DNA of 64,000 nucleotides from the NCBI GenBank assembly GCA_034401795.1, contig CM067372.1, positions 13,092,940 to 13,156,939 of the forward strand, given 5' to 3'. Of the stretch, positions 1 through 11,516 are shown one piece after another. The DNA is from Chaetoderma sp. LZ-2023a. Taxonomy: Eukaryota; Mollusca; Caudofoveata; Chaetodermatida; Chaetodermatidae. Position numbers and translations under genes: made by a program. Each line of letters opens with the position of its first letter. The first letter of the stretch is position 1. A model generated the notes under the pieces. The model was given only the letters and a program-made list of their open reading frames with translations. It searched no databases and had not been told where the DNA came from.

Positions 1-2860
1 TTATTATTGATATGTTTCTAGCAGATGCCTGTGTACCGCCTGATTCATGTTTAATATTGATATGTTTCTAGTAGATGCCTGTGTACCACCTGTCACGTCT
101 GAGGCTTGATTCATGTTTATTATTGATATGTTTCTAGTAGATGCCTGTGTACCACCTGTCACATCTGAGGCTTGATTCATGTTTATTATTGATATGTTTC
201 TAGTAGATGCCTGTGTACCGCCTGTCACGTCTGAGGCTTGATTCCTGTTTATTATTGATGTTTCTAGCAGATGCCTGTGTACCGCCTGTCACGTCTGAGG
301 CTTGATTCATGTTTATTATTGATATGTTTCTAGTAGATGCCTGTGTACCGCCTGTCACATCTGAGGCTTGATTCATGTTTATTATTGATATGTTTCTAGC
401 AGATGCCTGTGTACCACCTGTCATGTCTGAGGCTTGATTCATGTTTATTATTGATATGTTTCTAGTAGATGCCTGTGTACCGCCTGTCACGTCTGAGGCT
501 TGATTCATGTTTATTATTGATATGTTTCTAGTCGATGCCTGTGTACCGCCTGTCACGTCTGAGGCTTGATTCATGTTTATTATTGATGTTTCTAGTAGAT
601 GCCTGTGTACCACCAGTCACGTCTGGGGCTTGATTCGTGTTCATTATTGATGTTTCTAGCGGATGCCTGTGTACCGCCTGTCATGTCTGAGGCTTGATTC
701 ATGTTTATTATTGATATGTTTCTAGTAGATGCCTGTGTACCGCCTGTCATGTCTGAGGCTTGATTCATGTTTATTATTGATATGTTTCTAGTAGATGCCT
801 GTACCACCTGTCACGTCTGAGGCTTGATTCATGTTTATTATTGATATGTTTCTAGTAGATGCCTGTGTACCACCTGTCACGTCTGAGGCTTGATTCATGT
901 TTATTATTGATATGTTTCTAGTAGATGCCTGTGTACCGCCTGTCACGTCTGAGGCTTGATTCCTGTTTATTATTGATATGTTTCTAGCAGATGCCTGTGT
1001 ACCGCCTGTCACGTCTGAGGCTTGATTCATGTTTATTATTGATATGTTTCTAGTAGATGCCTGTGTACCGCCTGTCACGTCTGAGGCTTGATTCATGTTT
1101 ATTATTGATATGTTTCTAGCAGATGCCTGTGTACCGCCTGATTCATGTTTAATATTGATATGTTTCTAGTAGATGCCTGTGTACCACCTGTCATGTCTGA
1201 GGCTTGATTCATGTTTATTATTGATATGTTTTTAGTAGATGCCTGTGTACCGCCTGTCATGTCTGAGGCTTGATTCATGTTTATTATTGATATGTTTCTA
1301 GTAGATGCCTGTGTACCACCTGTCATGTCTGAGGCTTGATTCATGTTTGTTATTGATATGTTTCTAGTAGATGCCATTGTACCACCTGTCATGTCTGAGG
1401 CTTGATTCATGTTTATTATTGATATGTTTCTAGTAGATGCCATTGTACCACCTGTCACGTCTGAGGCTTGATTCATGTTTATTATTGATATGGTTCTAGT
1501 AGATGCCTGTGTACCACCTGTCATGTCTGAGGCTTGATTCATGTTTATTAGTGAAATATTTCTAGTAGATTCCTGTGTACCACCTGTCACGTCTGAGGCT
1601 TGATTCATGTTTATTAGTGATATGTTTCTAGTAGATGCCTGTGTACCACCTGTCACGTCTGAGGCTTGATTCATGTTTATTATTGATATGTTTCTAGTAG
1701 ATGCCTGTGTACCGCCTGTCACGTCTGAGGCTTGATTCATGTTTATTAGTGATATGTTACTAGTAGATGCCTGTGTACCACCTGTCACGTCTGAGGCTTG
1801 ATTCATGTTTATTATTGATATGTTTCTAGTAGATGCCTGTGTACCGCCTGTCATGTCTGAGGCTTGATTCGTGTTCATTATTGATGTTTCTAGTGGATGC
1901 CTGTGTACCACCTGTCATGTCTGAGGCTTGATTCATGTTTATTATTGATATGTTTCTAGTAGATCCCTGTGTACCACCTGTCCCGTCTGAGGCTTGATTC
2001 ATGTTTATTATTGATGTTTCTAGTAGATGCCTGTGTACCACCTGTCACGTCTGAGGCTTGATTCATGTTTATTATTGATGTTTCTAGTAGATGCCTGTGT
2101 TCCGCCTGTCATGTCTGAGGCTTGATTCGTGTTTATTATTGATAGGTTTCTAGTAGATGCCTGTGTACCGCCTATCACGTTTGAGGCTTGATTCATGTTT
2201 ATTATTGATATGTTTCTAGTAGATGCCTGTGTACCACCTGTCATGTATGAGGCTTGATTCATGTTTATTATTGATATGTTTCTAGTGGATGTGTTTGTGC
2301 TGTCTTCCACATCTGAAGCTTGATTCGTGTTTATTATTGATATGTTTCTAGTAGATGCCTGTGTACCGCCTGTCATGTCTGAGGCTTGATTCATGTTTAT
2401 TATTGATATGTTTCTAGTAGATGCCTGTGTACTGCCTGTCATGTCTGAGGCTTGATTCGTGTTTATTATTGATAGATTTCTAGTAGATGCCTGTGTACCG
2501 CCTGTCACGTCTGAGGCTTGATTCATGTTTATTATTGATATGTTTCTAGTAGATGCCTGTGTACCACCTGTCATGTCTGAGGCTTGATTCATGTTTATTA
2601 TTGATGTTTCTAGTAGATGCCTGTGTACCGCCTGTCATGTCTGAGGCTTGATTCGTGTTTATTATTGATATGTTTTTAGCGGATGCGTTTTGTGATGCGT
2701 TTTGTGCTATCTGCCATGTCTGAGGCTTGATTCATGTTTATTATTGATATGTTTCTTGTGGATGTGTTTGTAGTCTGTCACGTCTGATGCTTGATTTGTG
2801 TTTATTATTGATATGTTTCTAGTGGATGCGTTTGTACAGTCTGTCACGTCTGAGGCTTGA
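1..2860. repeat. 66-bp minisatellite array (with 63-bp variants)
   Basis: About 43 head-to-tail copies of a 66-bp unit that starts around 'gatatgtttctagtagatgc'. Some copies lack three bases ('ata') and are 63 bp. Both lengths are multiples of three, so long frames stay open on the minus strand and translate to a 22-residue periodic peptide; I treat that as a by-product of the period. Divergence rises towards 2,650-2,860, where the units decay. The array continues off the left edge and lies in the intron upstream of the first visible VWA3A exon. Confidence 0.95.
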
Positions 2861-2886
2861 TTTGAATAAGTTGGTTTCTGGACCAG

Positions 2887-2941
2887 ACTGTAAGCATAAA
2901 GAGAAGAATGTTAAAGCTTTGCACAAGACTGTCTCTGCTAA
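2887..2941 (+). CDS. VWA3A: VWA3A exon a (first visible)
   Basis: Acceptor 'tttctggaccag', donor 'gtgagt'. The exon is 55 nt: two bases of a split codon, 17 codons (C K H K E K N V K A L H K T V S A), and 'AA', which joins the next exon's G to make Lys. The fit of phase and sequence to the next exon is the main support. Confidence 0.7.
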
Positions 2942-2983
2942 GTGAGTACTGCTAAAAAGATCAGCAGATTCTACACACACACA

Positions 2984-3059
<76 letters not shown>

Positions 3060-6000
3060 ACATTGTTTTAATCATCACTCGGATAAGTTTGAAAAGTACT
3101 TGAAATTTGACAGCTACCTTGAAATACCTTGAATGTGAAGCGTCTGAAATTGCCATTTTTCTGCCCATCATTGACTGCTGTTTGTCAGTCAAATGCTGGA
3201 ATGGCTTTCCAATGCATCTACTCTTCATGTCTGGGTTAAACATCTGGACCTGGAAGTGGGACAAAACAAACAAACAAAAGAAACGTCATTCCAGTCATAG
3301 ATTTTCAGAAAGTCTTCTCAGCCTGCAAATCAACATTCAAAAGCAAATATTTAGATTTTCTTGACCATATTTATCCCTTAAATGTTTAAGCTTCTGTATC
3401 GTTTCTAGGTACTGTGATATCTTCCCATCTGTGAATGTGAATGGCACTATGAAGCACCTACAGCTGCTGCCTCATGAACTCAGGGAGTACGAGGTACAGG
3501 TGGAGCGGGTCCTCAAGCGATATCTTAAGAGAATGCAATGGCTGCTTACAGGTAATAAAACTGAAATCTACATCTGAAAGGCCTTAATAATGATTGTTTG
3601 GACTGTCCTATGCATGTTATGTATGATGTTTAAATGTTAGCTCTGGATCCTGTAGTAAGTATTAATCTTGTGAACGCAGTATTAAACTTTTGTACTTGTT
3701 ACATGTGTTTATAAAGGCATCTATTTTATCAAATTCATGGACTTTGTTCCTTTGCTCACTTCGTCAATCTGATGGTTGATGTGTTTTTCTTAAATATTAG
3801 TGAGAAATGTTCATTCAGGATTTACGTTAATAAGTCAAGCAAAACAGAATTCAAAGGAGTATCTTTAAAGACTAACTTAGTTTATTTTGATGAGCTTTTG
3901 CACATAAATGTGCTTCATCGGGTGACAAGTAGAATATTTACAGAGTTTATATACAAAGATTAATACAACTCAAATACAAAGACAGTCATTGCTTTTACAG
4001 AAATGTTCTATACTAAATTGTTTGGTTATTATGGAACACAAAGACATTATGACTGGTATGGTTTCAGGTAGTTAAAGACTAGAGAATGGTTGAACAATGG
4101 AACAGTTAAATAAGCAAAGTTAGTCTTAAAAGGTCCTACCTTTGAATCCTGTTTTTCTTGTCTCTACAGACCAACACGGCCACCTAACTTTGTATTAATA
4201 AGTCAATTATTTATAGCTGTGTTATAATGTTTTGGAAGGCTTTTAAAAAACTTATTTCTGTTTCCACAGCCAGTCGCTGTGTGTTCATTGCTATTATCTT
4301 TATGTTTGTTTCTACAGCCACTCGCTGTGTGTTCATTGCTATTATCTTTGTTTGTTTCTACAGCCAGTCACTGTGTGTTCATTGCTATTATCTTTATGTT
4401 TGTTTCTACAGCCAGTCGCTGTGTGTTCATTGCTATTATCTTTGTTTGTTTCTACAGCCAGTTGCTGTATTCATTGCTTTTATCTTTATGTTTGTTTCTA
4501 CAGCCAGTCGCTGTATTCATTGCTATTATCTTTATGTTTGTTTCTACAGCCAGTCGCTGTGTGTTCATTGCTATTATCTTTGTTTGTTTCTACAGCCAGT
4601 CGCTGTTTGTTCATTGCTATTGTCTTTGTTTGTTTCTACAGTCAGTCGCTGTGTGTTCATTGCTATTATCTTTGTTTGTTTCTACAGCCAGTTGCCGTGA
4701 GTTCATTGCTAGTGTCTTTATTTTTGTTTCTACAACCAGTCACTGTGTGCTTCGTTCTATTGTCTTTATTTTTGTTTTTGTAGCCAGTCGCCGTGTGTTT
4801 GGTACTATTGTTCATAAAAAGTGTGCTATATTAATCGACACATCAGGGTCCATGATGCCTTACATGACAGAACTCAAGAAGGAACTTAACTCTCTTATTT
4901 GGGACCAGCTTCATAAACAGGGTGCTTAGTGAGTATTTGACAACAGCTTTTCGTAACAATGGTCTTTTGTAGTCTTATAAACAATGAACTAAACTTGGTC
5001 AACGGTCAAGGTCATTGTAACTGTGGTAAAAAGCTGTTAAATTTGCTAATGTTTTGCAATGTGGTTTGTGTTTCATGGTTTGTTACTCTTAGGTTAAAAC
5101 TAATCATGAACACACAGTTACCAAGCTGAGCATCACACCAGACTAACATTGTCATCTCTAGCTCAATGGTCAGAGTTATAATGACCATGTAACAAAAAAC
5201 TGTTTTATCACCAATATTAAGGAAAAATTAGTTACCTCTCCGGGATGTAGAAATTGTTTGAGTGTAGATTTCATGCCCATCTCACTCACCTCTTCAGCAC
5301 TAACTGATGGTCGCTGTGGCCAGTTCTTGTGGAGTCACAGTATGTTTTGTCACTGTAAAGCTGTTTATATCGTGGATAATCGTTATGTGATTGTCCTGTT
5401 ATTCATACTGAAAGCAATGTTGATACTGTGTTATCCTGAAGAGAGATACACTGTATTGAGCTTTAAGTCACTGTGGCCTTGGTACTAAGATCAAGTATTG
5501 CTCAGCTCTAGTTCCTTGTGCTAACCAGCATGATGATAGACTTTTACGGCATTGGGCGATTAAAATTCTCTGGTAAGAAGAGCAAAGCTACAGCAAAGTT
5601 ACAGCAAAGGTACAGTGATCTTGAACCACGAATCAGAATGTTCAAGTTTATCATCCCAATAATTACAATGTTTTTAAGCTTATTGCCATCAATGTGATTA
5701 ATGTTCCATTGAAATGCGTGGATTTCAGTGTCAAGATGTCATTGTCCACATCGAGACTGGTATAATTTTTGCTTTTGCTCGATAGCACAAATTCTTATGT
5801 TACCAATCAATGTAAAGTTACATATATGCATATTGTCCTGATGGGTTTACAACATTAAACATTCCTCTTAATTTGTACGTCACAAAAACTTATATTATAC
5901 TTATCTTAACAAATGCATCAATAAGTCATCTTTATTTTAAGAATGGCAATTGATCTGTTTTTAATCGACGATGAGGAAGACAAACATGACATTATATTCA

Positions 6001-9000
6001 TGGTAGAATGGTTCTTTCATCATTTCATTGAACAGCTCTAGATCTCTAGTACTAACTTCTGCATCAAGCTCTGCGTGTGATTAACTTTGGCACACATTCA
6101 ACTCCTGTTTTCTGGATTAATAGTTTAAGTAAGTCTGATAGCTATTAAACTGCTTCCTCCACTTTTACTACCAACGACATGTTCCATGTGTTTCCAGCTT
6201 CAACTTGATACAGTTTTCTGGATCCTGTGATCAGTGGCGAGAATCCATCGAGCCATCGACTGAAGCTAACTGTCATAGTGCTGTTGAATGGTCATCCAGG
6301 CTACAAGCAACTGGTAACACATGCACACTGGAAGCATTGCAGGTGAGTTTAACTCCTTATTTTTGGTGCATGTAAAAGAAGTCATCTGCAATGTTACTAT
6401 GTTGTATGTATCATTATAAACACTTAAAGCTGATCTGTTAACATTTGAAACTTATTTATAGCACTGTGTTTCTGGTATGCATTAAACAATAAACACTGTT
6501 TCTTTTAGCTGGATCAGCTTTAAGTAGACCACACTGGACTGAGCTTGTTAACCCTTTGAATTCAAGTGTCTCGATATCGAGTCAAATGTGCAAGAAAGCT
6601 GTTGAATGTTTTGAAACTAATTTGACTGTAACATGTTCTTCCGGTCAAAGTAGTTTCTAAATATTCAGCAGACTATTCCTTACATCATAAAGAATGTCAT
6701 TTCTGTGTCTGTAAGGCTTAAAGTGTTAATTGATGCAGTAGAAGAAAGCCTGGTGATCATTTCGAAAACAATGTCGCTGAGAGCTGTTGTCTTAGACATC
6801 AACCATTTCATCATGAAGCCGGCCAAATGCAGCCTCTACGGTTGTCTTTAGGAATGTCCATTTACAGGCCAAGAGAAGCCTACTTTTGAAATTTTACCAC
6901 TGGAATGACTATTGGTAAATCTTCGAAAATAGGATTCTCTTGGCCTGAAAATGGACATTTAATAAGCAAATATTTTAATTATCTTGACCAAATTTAGGCA
7001 TTAAATGTTTAACAGCTTACATCAGCAGGCTCATTCTGAGAGTGTCCTTGATGTATCAACATGACTGGTCAGTGGACATTGAGCTAAGCTTGACATATTG
7101 AGCAGTACAAAGTCGTTATGACAATAACTGTCTGTATATTATCTGTTCCATTATCAGTTGGCATTCAGTGACCCTGACATGGAAGCTGTGTATTTATTAT
7201 CTGATGGCAAGCCGGATACGAGTACAGCTCTCGTGATACGTGCGGTCACGGCACTGAATGAGGAGAGACAGGTGCCAATAAACACTATCTCATTCAACTG
7301 TGATGACAGGTAAATCAGCTTTATATCAATGATAGTTCGACTTGTTAGTTTAATGTAAATTTATTTCAAATTGTACTGTATATAGTATAAAACCCGCCTT
7401 CATGTTCAAATTTCATATATTGATGCGCACCCCCTGTTCTCATAATAGATCATACTGAGTGTCAAAATAAAGCATCCATCACCACCTCCTGCCCTATTAA
7501 TGGATCATACTGAGTGTCAAAATAAAGCATCCGTCAACACACCCCTGCCCTCATAATGGATCATACTGAGTGTCAAAATAAAGCATCCGTCACCACCCCC
7601 TGCCCTCATAATGGATCATACTGAGTGTCAAAATAAAGCATCCGTTACCACCCACTGCCCTCATAATGAGTCATACTGAGTGTCAAAATAAAACATCCGG
7701 CACGACTCCCTGCCCTCATAATGGATCATACTGAGTGCCAAAATAAGACATCCAGAAACAAGAGTTTGTTTTATGGTAAGCTATTGCCTGCTACTAAGAG
7801 CAGATAAAGGAATGTGATAGGCAGTTAATGACACGGAATCTATACCATAATCTATCAGTATAATGCTATGTTAGAAATGAGGTTAGGATCTATGTAAAAT
7901 AGTATTCCCACGTGTCCTAGTTCTTGACATTGGCAAATCTCTATTGTGACATCGGACTGGAAATGTGTGTAGAATATTTGAAGTGAAAGACCTAACATTT
8001 GCTAATCTCTATTCTCAGTACGGCTAATAACTTCATGAAGCTATTGGCTCTGGAAACACGAGGTCGTTATCATCGGTGTCATGCCACATTTGATGCTGAT
8101 CTCTTTGCACATAAACTACTCACTGAAGGATTTCAAGATACAGAGGTATTTCTGAATGAATATATAATTATGGAACTGTGGGGCTCTTACCGGGAACTAC
8201 AGTATTTGAACATAATGTATTCTTAAAAACAAGATCAGAAAGCTGGTGTGGTGGGGTGTGGGTTGGTGGGTGTGTTTCCATCTAAGTTTGGTTAAAATTG
8301 GCCAAGCAGTCTTTTAGTGTGGAGCCTTCACTAGTGTGTGTGCATGCATGCGGGTGGGTGGGTGTGTATTCATGCGTGCGTGCACCCGCATGCATGTGTC
8401 TGAGAGGAAAGATGTGTTCATTTAGTGACCAATATCAGTATGTATGATGAAGAAAGAAGAAGCTGCATAGTTCAAATGCTGAGTATTTGGAAAATGAACT
8501 TGACAGTCACATAGAACCTAGAATTTATAAAAGCATGAAAGTCTTGAGGTGAATGAGCTGTGGAATAATTACGCAGACCATAAGAAACATGCTTCAGAGA
8601 AATCTGAGTTTTACTGGGCTTGTAACTCAATACATGGGTCATAAAATATTTCATCAAATTACACCAATCTTCTCATAAAGATGTCTGTACAGTGGTCAAT
8701 GTCAGACGTATCCATGGAATATAGCTCTTGACTTTTATTATGTCCAACACCACAACTAAAATTCTATAGGAGAGATCTTGACCAAACGTGGATGGAATGT
8801 CCTTCAGATCCAGGAGAACCATATTGATTGTAGACTGAAAAAGGTCATTAGTTAGGTCATCAAAGTTATAGAAAAGGGCAGGTGGGCGAGACTGGGAATT
8901 ATCAGGAATGGTAGTTTCTTTAAATTATTGGACATTTTCGGAAATCCAAGAGGACCACCAGAAAAATTAAACAAATCCTAGCCAAGTTTGATTCAAATTG

Positions 9001-9845
9001 GAAGAGCAGTTAATGAGTAGTCTTATAAAGAAAAGTTGATAGAAGACTAATGGATGGATGGCAGATGAATGGATGACCAATGATCATCATGGCATAAGAT
9101 CATTGACACTTCAGGCGAGGTGAGCCTATAATTGATACAGCTTGGATTCATATCAATCATATTTTGTAGTATCCGTACCTGCCAGAGTTTGAAGGTGATG
9201 ATTTGAAAAGATTGGGATCTGAGATTGCAGTGGCCAGAAAGTTCTTGTCCCAAGCCAGGACATACAGGTACATTATTATAAATAGCCATCTATTTATCTG
9301 TGTCTTATTTCTGTAAGTCTGTCTATCTTTCGGTTGGGTGTCTCGGACGTCATTTCACCCTTTCACACATGAAATCATGGTATTTTAATTTTAGGTGAAG
9401 GCTGTCGTAGGCGGAAACACCTTCAATAATCTAACAGAAATAATTATAAAATATCCAACTGAAAGTATATAAATCCAATCAAAACCATGATTTAAAATGT
9501 CAGAAACCCAACTGGTTCCAAGTAAATATTAAGATGTCTGATTTAAAGTTTTTCAAATTCATTATTTATAACAACTGCCTTCAGATTCAGTTTTTTAATA
9601 GAATTTTGAAGCTATTCAGTACCAGTACTAGAAATCTTACATTTTAATTTCACCTTTTATTCTTAAATCTAGGAAATTGTGTTCTTATACGAGTAGTTGA
9701 TATTATAGCAAACATAATTCTGCTTGACTGTTTATTAAATCTTATATTAACTGTCTCTATTTTCAGATCTATTTATGATACACAAAAAGCTAAATATATG
9801 GAAGCTAAACAAGAGAAAGGTGCAAGAGAAAAAGGTATGCAGTAA
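2887..9845 (+). CDS. VWA3A: VWA3A-like von Willebrand factor A domain protein, C-terminal 313 residues in eight exons
   Basis: Exons: 2887-2941, 3409-3551, 4784-4928, 6198-6342, 7158-7309, 8019-8145, 9170-9267, 9767-9845 (stop TAA 9843-9845). Every junction is AG/GT and the phases fit, giving one frame of 313 residues. The product has a leader with 'LLPHELREYE', then a VWA domain with the metal-binding (MIDAS) motif IDTSGSM, an FSGSCDQW strand, LLSDGKPD, TISFNCDD and TRGRYH, followed by 'PEFEGDDLKRL' and a basic, probably helical tail. This order matches the C-terminal VWA domain of VWA3A as I remember it; VWA3B is the main alternative. VWA3 proteins are poorly characterised intracellular VWA proteins, often linked to ciliated cells; I infer no more than that. 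The upstream exons lie left of the window. Confidence 0.85.
2972..3056. repeat. (AC)n/(ACGC)n microsatellite
   Basis: An uninterrupted purine-pyrimidine tract of AC, then ACGC, then AC again, within the VWA3A intron. The alternating purine-pyrimidine pattern could adopt Z-DNA, which is an inference. Confidence 0.97.
3409..3551 (+). CDS. VWA3A: VWA3A exon b
   Basis: Acceptor 'cgtttctag', donor 'gtaata'; 143 nt. It encodes Y C D I F P S V N V N G T M K H L Q L L, then PHELREYE and a basic helical stretch ending MQWLLT. This segment precedes the VWA domain in VWA3A. The exon ends one base into a codon, completed by CC of the next exon. Confidence 0.85.
3552..4269 (+). other. VWA3A intron, no feature seen apart from the start of the acceptor array
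   Basis: AT-rich intron sequence. I see no conserved ORF, TE terminus or tandem repeat before 4,262, where the first duplicated splice-acceptor tract begins. Confidence 0.6.
4262..4783 (+). repeat. Tandem array of duplicated 3' splice acceptors before VWA3A exon c
   Basis: Eleven units of 46 or 48 bp start at 4270, 4318, 4364, 4412, 4458, 4504, 4550, 4596, 4642, 4688 and 4736. The genuine exon follows at 4784. Each unit is a copy of the exon's first ~30 bases ('ccagtcgctgtgtgttc...') followed by a pyrimidine tract ending 'tttctacag'. Every unit except the tenth (ending 'acaa') therefore ends in a plausible 3' splice site. All three plus-strand frames stay open through most of the array. Confidence 0.92.
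4784..4928 (+). CDS. VWA3A: VWA3A exon c, start of the VWA domain with MIDAS motif
   Basis: Acceptor 'tttttgtag', donor 'gtgagt'; 145 nt. It encodes S R R V F G T I V H K K C A I L, then IDTSGSMM (the DxSxS metal-binding motif) and a helix ending LHKQGA plus two bases of Tyr. The upstream splice-acceptor array is a repeated copy of this exon's 5' edge, so the acceptor used in mRNA could vary. Confidence 0.9.
4929..6197 (+). other. VWA3A intron, nothing recognisable
   Basis: 1.27 kb of AT-rich intron. The short open frame near 5,258-5,488 has no recognisable similarity or flanking splice logic, and I do not call it. Confidence 0.55.
6198..6342 (+). CDS. VWA3A: VWA3A exon d
   Basis: Acceptor 'gtgtttccag', donor 'gtgagt'; 145 nt. 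It completes Tyr and encodes FNLIQFSGSCDQWRESI and a Cys/His-containing helix ending TCTLEALQ. This is the second beta strand and following helix of the VWA fold. Confidence 0.88.
6598..6672. repeat. Short hairpin repeat, family A copy 1
   Basis: Imperfect inverted repeat: 'gttgaatgttttgaaac' faces 'gtttctaaatattcagc' around a variable centre. The same arms recur at 22,645-22,735 and 23,586-23,655, so it is a dispersed fold-back family. Confidence 0.6.
6851..6961. repeat. MITE-like inverted repeat in a VWA3A intron
   Basis: Arms of about 38 bp ('aatgtccatttacaggccaa' near 6852 and its near-perfect reverse complement ending near 6961) enclose about 30 bp. There is no coding capacity. The form fits a miniature inverted-repeat element or a palindromic foldback. 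Confidence 0.75.
7158..7309 (+). CDS. VWA3A: VWA3A exon e
   Basis: Acceptor 'ccattatcag', donor 'gtaaat'; 152 nt. It encodes LAFSDPDMEAVYLLSDGKPD, where the Asp of SDGKPD fits the VWA metal-site loop, then a helix and TISFNCDD, ending two bases into a Ser codon. Confidence 0.9.
7430..7755. repeat. 55-bp tandem repeat, about six copies
   Basis: A unit 'cataatggatcatactgagt...' followed by a C-rich tail repeats about six times with modest divergence, inside the VWA3A intron. Confidence 0.92.
8019..8145 (+). CDS. VWA3A: VWA3A exon f
   Basis: Acceptor 'ctattctcag', donor 'gtattt'; 127 nt. It encodes TANNFMKLLALETRGRYHRC and ends LLTEGFQDTE: the last helix and strand of the VWA domain, where TRGRYH corresponds to the TGGRYH-type motif of the family. 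Confidence 0.9.
8146..9169 (+). other. VWA3A intron with degenerate dispersed-repeat sequence
   Basis: Holds a GT/GC-rich low-complexity patch (about 8,245-8,400) and phrases such as 'ccaagtttgattcaaattgg' that resemble decayed dispersed repeats. No exon or ORF is supported. Confidence 0.5.
9170..9267 (+). CDS. VWA3A: VWA3A exon g
   Basis: Acceptor 'catattttgtag', donor 'gtacat'; 98 nt. It encodes YPYLPEFEGDDLKRLGSEIA and ends FLSQARTY plus two bases of Arg. The acidic 'FEGDDL' followed by a helix is a distinctive VWA3A tail feature. Confidence 0.88.
9767..9845 (+). CDS. VWA3A: VWA3A last coding exon
   Basis: Acceptor 'ctattttcag'. It encodes a Lys/Glu-rich tail (SIYDTQKAKYMEAKQEK...) and reads through a GT that could be mistaken for a donor (9835) to TAA at 9843-9845. 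I prefer termination here over splicing because AATAAA follows 26 bases later and no continuing exon is visible. Confidence 0.75.
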
Positions 9846-9870
9846 CTCATTTTCAAATCATGTTTGATTC

Positions 9871-9876
9871 AATAAA
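9871..9876 (+). terminator. VWA3A: Polyadenylation signal AATAAA of VWA3A
   Basis: A canonical hexamer 26 bases after the stop codon, implying a very short 3' UTR. The position fits with the end of the gene; cleavage itself cannot be seen. Confidence 0.65.
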
Positions 9877-10044
9877 AGTGCTGTCTTATGAGGAATTCTG
9901 TTTGTCAGATTACTGTCAATGATTCTCAATTTATTACTACTGGTATTAGGATTTTCAATTCATTTGTGTAGGAATTGAGGATATTAACTGGGTATTAATT
10001 CAGGGGAAATGAAGATATAGCAAAAATAGGGTTAAATATCACTG

Positions 10045-11516
10045 GTACTGAATGCATCTTTGTCTCGCCTGCAAAGCAGAAAGCGAGATAGATGTGTCAC
10101 TTTTCCGGCGACAACGGCGGCGTCAACAAGGTTAAGATTTTGCATTTGGCAAAACTTCTTAGCTTATATTTCAGGATCAGTTAATCCTATTGTAACTAAA
10201 CTTGTCTATGTGGTTGCATATACTGTTAGGAAGCAGCATGCTGATACTGAGGTCAACGGTCAAGGTTTTCAATGTTAAGTTTTTGCGTATAGCAAAATTT
10301 CTCGCCTTATCTTTCTGGATTGATTAATCCTATTAGAAATAAACTTGGATACATTGCTCCCTATAATGTAGGAAGCAATATGCTCACACTGAAGTCACAA
10401 CGTCGACGGTCAATGTCATTCTGACCTCTACAAAACTATTTTTCAGTGTTAGGTTTTTAGTCTTAGCAAATCTTATCTGGTTATATTTTGAGATTGCTTA
10501 ACCCTACTGGAACACAGCTTGAGTACATGGTTGCGTATACCAAGAAGATACAGGATGGTGACATGGAGGTCATCAGGTTAACGGTCAAGGTCATTCTGAC
10601 CTTGCTAATCCTGGTTAGGGTTCTTTTTTTCAAATGACAATTTAATCAGCAAAGACTGGCCAGTAATTATCGATTGTAATGCAACTCATCCTAGACAATT
10701 TCGGATAGAAACTTGAAACTTTGGGGATGATTGCACATATGGCCAGAGATGTGCATGACACTTGGAATTTTGGTATGACCCTGGGGTAGGGAATGTGGGT
10801 AAAAAATTTAATTTATCCAAAGGTGGTCATGTCACATATCATTTTCAAGCCATTGATGAGTAGACTACAGTACTTGGAATTATTTTGATCTTGGGTCAAA
10901 CAACAGGTAGGGGGTGGGGTCGGAATGGGCACCAATCGATTGTAGAGCAACTCCTAGATCATTTCACATAGAAACTTGAAACTTTCGGTATGATTACACA
11001 TATGGCCAGGGATGTGCATGACACATTGTAATTTTGATATCACCCCCCCCCCCCCCCAGGGCCAGGGGTGGGGGAAATGGTGAGCAGAAAGTAAATTTTA
11101 TCAAATATGGTCATGTCACATATCATTTTGAAGCTTGTAGTTAGTAGACTACAGTACAACAAATTATTTTGTTCTAGAGTCAATCTGAGGCCAGGGGTTA
11201 AATGGGCAATCTAATTCTCTATATGTACATGGCTTGGACATTATTTTTTCACTGAATATTCAGTCCTGGGCAGACCAGGTCCTGCGGCAGCCGGATCCTG
11301 CGGTAACTTAAAAATGTGAGATATTAGTATCTTCTGATACCGTTCAGCCTTAGGTTTTTCCATTCAACAAATCATTTATATCTCAGGATTGGTTAATTCT
11401 ATTGGAACTAAACTTGAATACATGATTACCTATAATGTTAGGAATCAGCATGATAACACAGAGGTCACAAGGTCAAAGGTCAATGCCACTGGGACAAACA
11501 AGAGACAGGTGAGACA
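10045..11516. repeat. Composite dispersed repeat bounded by 'tgtctcgcc' and 'aggtgagaca'
   Basis: Begins 'tgtctcgcctgcaaagcag' and ends 'agacaggtgagaca', with 'gcgagat' inside the start. It contains several diverged copies of a segment like 'ggttaatcctattggaacta' near 10,170, 10,320, 10,490 and 11,390, plus a pair of ~250-bp copies ('acttgaaactttggg...' near 10,710 and 10,975). A 15-C run lies at 11,043-11,057. A mollusc-type dispersed repeat without coding capacity. Confidence 0.65.

Noticed and set aside
4..2592. Long minus-strand open frames with a 22-residue period
   Set aside because: They follow from a 66/63-bp tandem repeat lacking stops in one frame; no splice signals, start context or non-repetitive sequence.
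3772..3963. Short intronic ORF in VWA3A as an exon
   Set aside because: No acceptor/donor pair fits the phase, and the flanking exons already join in frame.
4227..4783. Cys/Leu/Phe-rich open frames as a membrane protein gene
   Set aside because: All three plus frames are open here because the repeated unit is a splice-acceptor tract; the periodicity explains them.
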